This document shows positions 9,698 through 17,947 of a DNA stretch of 49,092 bases, piece by piece. This stretch comes from Thraustochytrium sp. TN22 (taxonomy: Eukaryota > Sar > Bigyra > Thraustochytrida > Thraustochytriidae), in NCBI GenBank assembly GCA_013306675.1, contig JABLUY010000263.1:1-49092 (forward strand), in the 5' to 3' direction. Positions within the stretch are counted from its first letter, which is position 1, and each line of letters begins with the position of its first letter. The translations under genes were made by a program, and so were the position numbers. The notes under the pieces are model-generated. The model made no database searches. It was not told the DNA's origin and saw only the letters and a list, made by a program, of their open reading frames with translations.

Positions 9698-10816
9698 TTA
9701 GAGGTCGCCGGAGGCGACATCGTCGGTCGAGAAGTTGTCGGTGGTGTCGTGGACACGCCCCGTGGGGACGACCACAGGGCCTGGGGAGGCCGGATCGCTG
9801 TTGGAGGACATGGCCTTACTCTCCTCATCGCTGATGGAGGTCATGGCGACGTGGAGGCCGACAATGGGCATGACGAGCCAGCTCACGGGGAGGTAGTAGT
9901 CGTGCTTGGTCCAGAGAAAGGGCCAGATGAGCTGCGTGAAAAAGGAGAGGGCAAGCAGGGTGCCCTGGCGCATGGCAGAGTTCTGCATGTTGACGAGCTT
10001 GCCCTTGAGGATCATGGTCTTGGCGAGCGGCGCCATGCGGTGCGAGCGGTCGAGCGTGTGAATGACGCGGCGCTTGATGAAGAGCGCCTGGCCGGCGATC
10101 CAGCCAGCGATGTAGAGCATGAAGCAGAGGTAGATGATGTAGATCTCCATCTGGCTGTCTGGAATAACGATGGTGAAGATGGCGAAGAGGCCGGCGATGA
10201 ACTGCAAGACGAACATGACGGTGGACATGCGGTCGTTGATGAGGACATACTTGGAGCCCGTGGCGAAGTCGTGCAGGACGGCGCGCAGCAGCGCGGGCTG
10301 CATGAGCACGACGCACGTATAAAAGAGCGTCTTGACGACGATGAAGAGCAGGGTGATCGGCCAGGTGACACCCACGCGCTCGTTGTTGGCCGACCACTTG
10401 ATGATGCAGAAGAGCAGGAGGAGCGGCGCGCCCACTAGGTACCAGACAGCCATGGCCAGCGTGCCGTTGTTGTTGCGGATCGAGTACCGCTCGCCGCGCC
10501 GCCGCTTCGCATCCTTGACGTGCAGGTAGGACCGGTACCTGGACTTGAGGTAGGGCAGCGCCCTGACGTACGCCAGCAGCTGCGCGAGCGCGAGCACGGC
10601 CCAGAGAGCCTTGACCGTGGGCATGTGGATCTGGCAATCGATGCCCTCCGCGTTCATAAAGTCGCTGCGCCCCGTCCACCCGGCGTGGCATACGCACACG
10701 CCGCTGTAGCACTCCCCGTGCCCGGAGCACGGCCCGAGCGGGTTCGGCCCGAACGACCACGCCAGCCCGTGCCACGTCGCCCTGCACTCCAGCTCATCCT
10801 GTGTGAGCCCCGACAT
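9698..10816 (-). CDS. EGF-like domain fused to a seven-transmembrane protein
   Basis: A 372-residue predicted plasma-membrane protein. The N-terminus has six cysteines (C11, C30, C36, C41, C43, C60). The PCSGHGEC...GVCVCHAGWTG arrangement is a clear EGF-like signature. Seven hydrophobic helices follow at about 67-86, 118-140, 150-171, 197-219, 223-247, 280-300 and 307-327. The C-terminal tail of about 45 residues is Ser/Thr/Asp-rich and probably cytosolic. No N-terminal signal peptide is visible although the EGF module should be extracellular. Either TM1 acts with an N-out topology or a signal-encoding exon lies upstream. An odd helix count with N-out topology is GPCR-like, but I see no family-A DRY or NPxxY motif, so a receptor role is inference. 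ATG 10816 is the first in frame; GCTAGC-rich palindromic DNA lies 75-125 bp upstream. Confidence 0.75.
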   Translation of the reverse strand: MSGLTQDELECRATWHGLAWSFGPNPLGPCSGHGECYSGVCVCHAGWTGRSDFMNAEGIDCQIHMPTVKALWAVLALAQLLAYVRALPYLKSRYRSYLHVKDAKRRRGERYSIRNNNGTLAMAVWYLVGAPLLLLFCIIKWSANNERVGVTWPITLLFIVVKTLFYTCVVLMQPALLRAVLHDFATGSKYVLINDRMSTVMFVLQFIAGLFAIFTIVIPDSQMEIYIIYLCFMLYIAGWIAGQALFIKRRVIHTLDRSHRMAPLAKTMILKGKLVNMQNSAMRQGTLLALSFFTQLIWPFLWTKHDYYLPVSWLVMPIVGLHVAMTSISDEESKAMSSNSDPASPGPVVVPTGRVHDTTDNFSTDDVASGDL

Positions 10817-11074
10817 CCTCCACGAGGCTGGGCTAGCCGAGGCCGTCGCTCTGCTGCGGCTGCTCGCGCTGCGAGCAGCTCACGGCTCCCGCTAGCTAGC
10901 GAGCGTACGGACTCGCGCTCGCTCGTAGCAGCTAGCTAGCTCCTAGTCGGCCTCGCGGCTGGACAAAACCACACTCCTCCTCGCGTCGCGCGCGCGCGAC
11001 CTGGGCTGCTCCCGTCGCGCCTCTGCTTGTCGCGTCGGCTGGCTGCGCCGCGGGTGTGTGCGCCCGCCCGCCCT

Positions 11075-11120
11075 GAGCCGAGCCGAGCCGAGCCGAGCCG
11101 AGCCGAGCCGAGCCGAGCCG
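11075..11120. repeat. (AGCCG)n pentanucleotide microsatellite
   Basis: About nine uninterrupted units of a 5-bp motif. It is the first of three pentanucleotide arrays with different motifs inside 240 bp. Confidence 0.9.
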
Positions 11121-11190
11121 CCCCGCTGCTCGCTCTCGCGCGGCGAGCGCGGCCGAGCTCGCGAGCCTGCCAGCTGCTGCGCGCTCCCGC

Positions 11191-11230
11191 GCCGCGCCGC
11201 GCCGCGCCGCGCCGCGCCGCGCCGCGCCGC
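11191..11230. repeat. (GCCGC)n pentanucleotide microsatellite
   Basis: Eight perfect units of a 5-bp all-G/C motif, 70 bp after the AGCCG array. Confidence 0.9.
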
Positions 11231-11275
11231 GCGCACGAACGGGGTCTGCGCTGGGGTTGGTCGCCCGGGAGATGG

Positions 11276-11310
11276 GATGAGATGAGATGAGATGAGATGA
11301 GATGAGATGA
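11276..11310. repeat. (GATGA)7 pentanucleotide microsatellite
   Basis: Seven perfect GATGA units, 45 bp after the GCCGC array. The motif and base composition differ completely from the two neighbouring arrays. Confidence 0.9.
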
Positions 11311-11531
11311 GGCGCCGGGCTCGATCGCCGCCCTGCGCGCTGCTCGCGCCAACCGCTGCGCGCGCGCCAACGGCGCCGGCTGCGCGCTGCGCGCCCGGCC
11401 CTCCGCGTCGGCGCCGGCGTGCTCGGCGCGAGAGCGCGGGCGACCCGCGGCGCGAGGGGCTGGGAGGCAGGGATGCGGCTCTGAGCTGCCGCGGGATGGG
11501 AAGGATGAGGCCAGGCGAGGTAGGTGCGCAG

Positions 11532-11559
11532 CGCCGCCGCCGCCGCCGCCGCCGCCGCC
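11532..11559. repeat. (CCG)n trinucleotide microsatellite
   Basis: About nine CCG units in non-coding spacer DNA. Confidence 0.85.
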
Positions 11560-13602
11560 TCGCGCGAGGCAGCCACCGGCGGTCGGTGCGAAAGTGCAGG
11601 CGCCGGCCGGCGTCGCCACTGGCAGGTTGCCAGCGTCTACGCTTCCAGCGCCGCCACCGCACCGTGTACGCTTCTGGCTCGAACCTTGATCAGAGTCTGT
11701 GAACCTGAGGTCCTGATCCGAGCGTGCATGGACCGTGAGCTGAGCTGCCACTCCGGTCGAGCAAAGCATCACGCGGATTCACGCCGCAGCGCAGGCCGCG
11801 CCGCGCCGCGGCGAGTCCGGTCCGGGCCCAGCCGCCCAGCGCGCGGTGACGGCTCGCGCTCGCCGTAAGCGCGCTCCGCCGCTCCTGTCCCGTCCTGTCC
11901 TGTGCCTGCCAGGTGCTGGCTGGGTCCGGGCTCAAGCCTCACGGTAGTTAGTCGCGCGAAAACCTGCCAGCAGCCTGCCAGTGACACTGCACCACAGAGC
12001 TCGCTGCGGCGCACGGCTCGCGCGCCGCGGCCTCGCGCCGCGCCGCGCCGCGGAGCGCCGCGGAGCGCGAGGAGCTCGAGGCCCGACGGCGGCGCGGCAC
12101 GTGCAGCTGGCGGGCGAGGCGGCGAGCCTGGCAGCAGTGGCAGGCATCCAAGGCTTGACAAGGCGCGGCGGCGCGGCGCGTGCGGCCGGGAGCGGACACG
12201 GCCAGCGCGCGGCGCGTGCACGCACACCTGCCACTGGCACTGGCCATGATGGCAGAGGGCCAGACGCCGGCTCAGGCTCAGGCTCAGCGGCCTCAGCCGG
12301 AGAAGCGCGGAGAAGCCGGGCTTGCGGCTGGCCGGGCGCGGGAGGAGCCTCGTTCTGCAGCGCAGGAGACCGTCGTTGCCGAGCATCGAGAGAGGTTGGA
12401 TCCAGCGCGCGACGCGAGACGCGGAGCCGCGGACGCGGCCAGCGGCGTGCTTGTGTTGCGGCCTTCTTGCGAGCCGTGGCGCGAGCCGGGCGCCGCATCC
12501 TGATGACGGCAGCGCTGGCCAAGGCTTGGGGCCGGCCGGTCCGGACCGGCAGTGCCTGCCTGCGGCATGGCTCGACCTTCATGATCGCGCTGGGCACGCT
12601 GGACGCGGCGCACCAGCCAGCGGCGAGCGACGTGGTGCCGACCAGGGCGGGCCCGACGCGGGCGCCGGCCGTGGGCGCGAAGCGAGACGCTGCTGCGACG
12701 CACTCGGTTGCCAGTGTGCCGTGATCCATCGGTCACGATCGGAGGGCGGCCAGCAGGCAAGCCTGGCAAGGAGGCAGCGCGCCGCGGTGGAAGCGGAGGA
12801 CGGCCTGGGGCCGGGCGGCAGATTCTTCGGCGCCGGCGGAGCCATCACGTCGGTTGCGGCTGGCTGGCCCCAGCGGCACGCAGCGGCAAACAGCGGCACT
12901 TGCTCTTTCTCGTTCGCTTCGTTCTTTGGGATGGGAGTTGAACTTGAAACACCGTGACGGCCGCACGTGAACGCCACTGTGGCACACCGGTGTCCTTGCA
13001 GTCTTGTATGAGCTTTATGACTCCAGCCGCCGCGCGCACCCCTTTCTCATCAACGGTTCGAACATCCTACATGATCAAGCACATGATGCGAGCGACCGGC
13101 TTGCCGGTGAATGGGCGCTGATCGAATGAGCCTCTCTTTGCTGCAGGCGCGGCTGCTCAGCTTGATGCCGTGCAATGAAATGGGCATGGACAGAGAAACG
13201 TGCCCCCCCCCCGGCCTGGCCGTGGCCGCTGCGCCGGCTGTCGCGGGCAGGCACTGGCACAGCCGCCCCGCCGCGCAGCCAGGCACAAGGCCCTCCAGGC
13301 TCCCCTCAGGCTCTGCTTGCCAGTGGTGAAGCTTGCCAGAGCTGGTACAAACAGGCCCGGCCGTTGTCACGCCACGGAAGCGCGGCGTCTTCTCCTCTTC
13401 GGCCGTTGCGGCGCGCGCTCGCTTGGGCGAATCGATCCGAGTCCGAGTCGCATCTGCCAACCAGGGCAAGCTCGATCCTCCACATGCTAGCTCGAACGTG
13501 GCGTCCCGTCACGGCCGGCTCAGTCGTAACTCAGCCGGCGCCTTTCGTGGCGCTCTTGGGCCAGCGCAGCGCTCGCTGCTCGCTGCGCTCCACCTCCGAG
13601 CC

Positions 13603-13707
13603 GAGTCGGTGCCGAGTCGCCCGAGCCGAGTGTCGCCCTCGTCGTCGCCCGAGTCGCCCGAGTCGGTGCCGAGTCGCCCGAGCCGAGTGTCGCCCTCGTC
13701 GTCGCCC
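13603..13707. repeat. 48-bp direct duplication, 57-bp period
   Basis: The segment starting GAGTCGGTGCCGAGTCGCCC at 13603-13650 recurs exactly at 13660-13707. It is itself built of shorter GAGTCGCCC/GTCGTCGCCC pieces and is followed by further CATCGCCCT units. This is a minisatellite in non-coding DNA. Confidence 0.85.
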
Positions 13708-14487
13708 TCATCGCCCTCATCGCCCTGATTCGCCCTCGCTTCTTGTTTCTCAACCTCGTTGCGTCCACACGCCAAGTCCGCGGCAGGCACCACCCCACCC
13801 CACCCACCTCGGCGGCGGCGGTTGGCGCGTTGCACAGTCCGGCGCCCACTGGCCGCCCTCCATCTTCCAGTGAGAGAGAGGCCAATCAATGCTTCGCCAG
13901 ACGCTCCACGGCGTCTGCGCAGACTCTGCTGGCCGCGCGCCGCCGTGCTCCTCGTTGAAATGCTCGGCTTTACTGCCGCTTGATTTTGATTTCTTTCTCC
14001 AACTCGTGCAAGGAGAAAGCGAGCCAAGGCGCGCGCCGCGAGCCGTGGCGCGTGGGTCAGTCTCGGGTCGAGCCAGTACCTGATTCGGAAGCAACAGCTC
14101 ACCGCGCGCGCCATTGCAAGCGTCGTGAGCCGGTTCGCATGATCATTGCCAGTGAGATAGATACATACGCTCAGACGCATCACCTCGCTCTTGCTTGGGG
14201 TTCTTTTTGCTCACTGCCAGTGCTTGTGGGGTTGGTCCTCGCTCCAGCCTCCAGCGCGCCTGCGCCTGCGCAGCACTTACTCGAAAGCTTGGCGGACACT
14301 TGGCGAGCTAGCTCGCTAGTAGCTAGCGGCGCCTCGTGCACCGCCAGGCCAGACATGACGTGCTGGACGGCTCAACCGCCGTGGGCGTCAATCTCAGACT
14401 CCATTCGCCCTCGGTACTGCGCCGCAAGCCTCGGCAAACCCCAATCATCGAAAAAGCAATTGGCTCAGCGATCCTGAAGGAGGAATC

Positions 14488-17145
14488 ATGAACATGCTGC
14501 GTCTCGCCCTGCTGGGCCTCGGTCTGGCTCAAGGCGCCCAGGCGCAGCGCGGCCTGCAGGCGCTGACGACGCGCGCGGCTGCCTGCGAAGGCTCCGTGAC
14601 GCAGCTGACCGTGCCAGAGAACAGCTTCTGCGAGGACGTGAGGCTTCCCGTGGCCGACACTGGCGTCGGCTTCGGCGCCTGCTGCGGCGAGACCGTCGCG
14701 GAGGACACGTGCCGCGGCTACGAGCTGTCCCGGCCGTACTGCGTGGAGGATGAGGGCTGCGAGTCGGTGGAGTCGACCTTCATCGACGTGGAGCTGGAGT
14801 TTGCGCCGGACGAGGACCAGGTCAGCTGTTGCTCGACTTGCCAGTGCTGGGGCGACCCGTACTGCATCGACTTCGCCGGCCAGCGCGACGAGTGGGTCAT
14901 TTGCGACTCGCGCCAGCGCACCTCGTGCCAACAGCAGCGGTCGCGCTGCAACAAGAAGGTCTTCGACCACAACGGCGAGAGATGCGAGTTCGTGCGCAGG
15001 AGCAATCTGCCCAGCGCCGATGGCCACACGTGGCGCTCCTGGGAGCTCGACGGCAGCCCGTGCCAGAGCGTCTCGCTCTGGACCGGCACCAAGCCGGCGC
15101 CGGAGATGACCATGTACTCGCGCGGCGGCGACTCGGTCGTCCTCGTGCTTGGCGAGCGCGGCGTCATCACCGCCACGCGCTTCGAGGCGGCCGACGGCAC
15201 CAACTACACGCTGCCGGCAGACGCCTGCCTGGCCTCCAGTGGCGACGCCTCCGCCTGGGTCACCGAGGCGGCCGACATCCCGACCACGTGGGCCGCAGCC
15301 AAGCTCTCCGACCACCAGGTGCGCTGGCAGATCGTGTCCAGCAACGGCCAGGTCTTCGCCAACATCACCTGCGTGCAACTCGCTGAGCGCGCGCGCCAGG
15401 ACGTCACGGTGAGTGACACGCAGACCGTCGACGGCGAGGCCACCGGTTTTTGCCCGCTCGGCGTCATTGGCGAGCGCGTCGCGGCCGAGGCCAAGGGCCA
15501 GGTCAACACGCTGGAGCGCGCGCACAGCAACACGTGCATCCGCGAGGAGATCGGCGAGTGCGGATCCGCCTGCAAGGCCTTCGTGTCGCAGGACTGCATC
15601 GTGGAGCTCGACCTCGAGACCAACATCAACACGTGGTGCGAGACTACGGACTTTAGCATGCTGGACGAGCCGCTCTCCGCGAACGAGTGCAAAAACCTCC
15701 TGCTCGACCCGACGGCCGGCGAGCCCTGTGATGCCGGCAGCTGGGCCGACGTCATCTGCCTCATCGACGCGAAGCTGCTCGGCGACGAGACCCACTACGA
15801 GAAGTGCATGTCCATCATCGCGGAATTCGGCTTCATGCAATACGCCGACGAGCGCCGAGCGCTCACCCTCACGCCAAAGCTGCCCGTGGCGCCCCTGCAG
15901 TCCGACACTTGCGCCAGCTCCACGGCCGACTACACCACGCGCGTCTATGAGTGCGAGCGCGGAGTCAGCGTCGAGTACTTTGAGGAGTCCAGCTCCAGCT
16001 GGGTCGAGTCCTTCTTCATCCCGGAGAGCTACCCGCCGTGCGGCACGCTGCGCATTTCGGGCGCCGACCACCCGGAGCTCCTCCTCAACCGCGTGCGCTT
16101 CGTGCAGTGCGACTCGCTCGAGGCAAAGTGCCAAACGATGAACAACTGCCTGCCTACCTCTGGCTTTACTGCGTCGCTGCGCCTCGCCACGCTCGTGACG
16201 GACTGCGTCGTGGACACGCCAGCGCCCACCTCGCTGGCGCCCACCACGTCGGCGCCCACCACGCCGGTGCCGACGCCCTCCGGCCGCACCATCACGGAGG
16301 CCCCCACCCCGTCCGTGCAGTGTCCGGAGCGCAAGTTGGATCTCGTGTGGGTGATTGACAACAGCGGGTCCATCGACAACGATGGCTCGGAAGGCCCGGC
16401 CGTGCTCATGAACCTGCTCAAGAAGATCACCTCGGCCTATACCATGTCCCAGGACTACACGCGTTTCGCCGGTCTCATTTACTCGGACACTGTGCTCCAC
16501 GTGCGCGGGACTGTGGGCAAGGACAAGCCGCTCGGTAATGGCGCGGACACGAGCGAGGCCGGCAGCCCGTTCTTCTTCAACGAGGCCAAGTCCACCAACG
16601 TCGATGACGAGTGGTTCGCGTTCGCCAACACCATGGAAGCCACCTCCTTCACCAACACGCCGCAGGCCCTCCAGGCCGCCGCCTACATGCTCGAGCAGGC
16701 GCCTGAGGACGGCGGCCCGCGGACCGACTCCGACGTCGTGCGCATCGTCGTCCTGCTCACCGACGGCAACCCGAACCAGCGTTGGGGCACGGACTGCGGC
16801 AACATCGCCTACAAGACCTCCAAGGACCGCACCACGAAGGAGGATCCGCAGGACCACGCCTGCGTCGAGTACCACGCCTCGCGCATCGTCAACGACTTTG
16901 GCGCCTACATGATCAACGTGCGCATCGGCACCGATATTGACGACGACTTCCTCCACTATTGCATCAACGAGGTCGACGGCGCTGCCAGTCAGCCTGCCTC
17001 CATCACCAGCATCCAGTCCAGCTTTGCTGAGCTCGAGGCCACCATCGACAAGATCATTGAGGCCACCTGCATCGACGCTCAGTTTGCTCAGCCTCCCGGC
17101 GTCACCTTCCCTGACAAGGTGCGCAACTGCGCCAAGAGCATCTGA
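14488..17145 (+). CDS. secreted Cys-rich VWD-like protein with C-terminal VWA domain (paralogue 1)
   Basis: An 885-residue predicted extracellular protein. Residues 1-19 form a signal peptide ending AQGAQA. A Cys-rich region (about 30-570) includes CCSTCQCWGDPYCIDFAG, which resembles the start of a von Willebrand D domain (known pattern CWGDPHxxTFDG). A short Thr/Pro linker (about 573-610; SAPTT-like) precedes a VWA domain from about C612. The VWA metal site is intact: D624-S626-S628 (DNSGS) and the TD759 of LLTDGNPNQRWG. Such domains usually bind proteins or glycans at cell surfaces; a structural or adhesive role is inferred. There is no C-terminal TM or obvious GPI signal. The next gene on the same strand is a paralogue with the same domain order. 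A long antisense open frame opposite this gene is a codon-bias shadow. Confidence 0.85.
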   Translation: MNMLRLALLGLGLAQGAQAQRGLQALTTRAAACEGSVTQLTVPENSFCEDVRLPVADTGVGFGACCGETVAEDTCRGYELSRPYCVEDEGCESVESTFIDVELEFAPDEDQVSCCSTCQCWGDPYCIDFAGQRDEWVICDSRQRTSCQQQRSRCNKKVFDHNGERCEFVRRSNLPSADGHTWRSWELDGSPCQSVSLWTGTKPAPEMTMYSRGGDSVVLVLGERGVITATRFEAADGTNYTLPADACLASSGDASAWVTEAADIPTTWAAAKLSDHQVRWQIVSSNGQVFANITCVQLAERARQDVTVSDTQTVDGEATGFCPLGVIGERVAAEAKGQVNTLERAHSNTCIREEIGECGSACKAFVSQDCIVELDLETNINTWCETTDFSMLDEPLSANECKNLLLDPTAGEPCDAGSWADVICLIDAKLLGDETHYEKCMSIIAEFGFMQYADERRALTLTPKLPVAPLQSDTCASSTADYTTRVYECERGVSVEYFEESSSSWVESFFIPESYPPCGTLRISGADHPELLLNRVRFVQCDSLEAKCQTMNNCLPTSGFTASLRLATLVTDCVVDTPAPTSLAPTTSAPTTPVPTPSGRTITEAPTPSVQCPERKLDLVWVIDNSGSIDNDGSEGPAVLMNLLKKITSAYTMSQDYTRFAGLIYSDTVLHVRGTVGKDKPLGNGADTSEAGSPFFFNEAKSTNVDDEWFAFANTMEATSFTNTPQALQAAAYMLEQAPEDGGPRTDSDVVRIVVLLTDGNPNQRWGTDCGNIAYKTSKDRTTKEDPQDHACVEYHASRIVNDFGAYMINVRIGTDIDDDFLHYCINEVDGAASQPASITSIQSSFAELEATIDKIIEATCIDAQFAQPPGVTFPDKVRNCAKSI

Positions 17146-17839
17146 CTCTGCTGACAAAAGAGCGGTGGCGGTGCGGACTTTCAATGGCTCTCACTCACTG
17201 TCAGTCAGACGCGGTAAAAAAAAAAGAAAAAACTCTTCCCTCCGAGTCCGTCCTCCTCAAGCTCGTCTTTTGCCCTTGGCAGCCTTGCTTGCCAGCGCTT
17301 GCCAAGGTCAATCACGCAAATGCCTTTTGCATGTGTCACGTGACATTCGTGGCTGACGAGTTCCGTGACTCGCATCTTGCAGGAAGACGGGCCAACATGC
17401 TCTTCTGCCGCGCTACTTCCCCCGCTCTCGCAGATCGGCCCTGAGGCGGCCGGCGGCCGGTGACCCTGCCCTAACTCAAGTCACGGCCCGGGCCGGCCGC
17501 TGATCAGCTAGCGTAGCGTAGAAGCGTAGCTTCGCCGCGGCCGGACCGTGCCTGGCAAGCTTCAAGTTGACCCGGCCAGCTCGGTCCATGAGGCGGCGCG
17601 TGCAGCCTACTAGTACGTCTGAAAAGAGTGCGAGCCAGGAGTCGGCCGCGGACGCTGGTGGACCGCAGAGGCACGCGCGCTGGCCATGGCACTCAAAACA
17701 TGGATAGATCGGCTGGTTCATGGCTGGTCTCGCTTGCCCGAGCATGCGCACGCCAAGAACTCACGCGAACCTGTGTGGCTTCAGCAAGGCCCGTGATTGG
17801 CCAGGGACGCGCAAGATCTCGCGCAAGCAGCAGCTGCCG

Positions 17840-17883
<44 letters not shown>

Positions 17884-17947
17884 GCCTGCAAAGTCGAATT
17901 ATCTTGCAGTGGTCTCGCGCTCTGCTGCACGCACTGCACTGCAGAAA
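17146..17947. other. spacer between the two VWD/VWA paralogues
   Basis: About 0.8 kb separating the tandem paralogues, with an A-rich tract soon after the first stop (about 17216-17231) and a CCTG microsatellite about 65 bp before the second start codon. Open frames continue upstream of 17948 but have no signal-peptide or domain character. No other gene seen. Confidence 0.55.
17843..17882. repeat. (CCTG)n tetranucleotide microsatellite
   Basis: About ten CCTG units, 66 bp upstream of the chosen ATG of VWD/VWA paralogue 2, so it is probably in its promoter or 5' UTR. Confidence 0.9.

Larger units (their letters stand above)
10817..14487. other. 3.7 kb gene-poor spacer rich in simple repeats
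   Basis: Divergent promoter space between the EGF-7TM gene (-) and the first VWD/VWA gene (+). Long open frames on both strands have the Arg/Ala/Pro composition expected of random GC-rich DNA, and none shows a domain. The region holds several microsatellites and a 48-bp duplication, listed separately. A frame near 12246-12503 beginning MMAEGQTPAQAQAQ could be an exon, but nothing supports it. Confidence 0.5.

Noticed and set aside
10936-12729. Several 200-280-codon frames on both strands in the 10.8-14.5 kb spacer.
   Set aside because: They cross microsatellites, are extremely rich in Arg/Ala/Pro/Ser, overlap each other in all frames and show no domain.
13040-13080. GGTTCGAACAT resembling a tRNA B box.
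   Set aside because: No matching acceptor stem, D arm or anticodon arm within 90 bases.
14323-17184. A 953-codon open frame on the minus strand opposite VWD/VWA paralogue 1 (and a similar one opposite paralogue 2, 17693-19009).
   Set aside because: It mirrors the codon bias of the real gene; composition is Val/Leu/Ala/Arg/His-rich with no signal, domain or motif, while the sense frame has a signal peptide, Cys modules and an intact VWA site.
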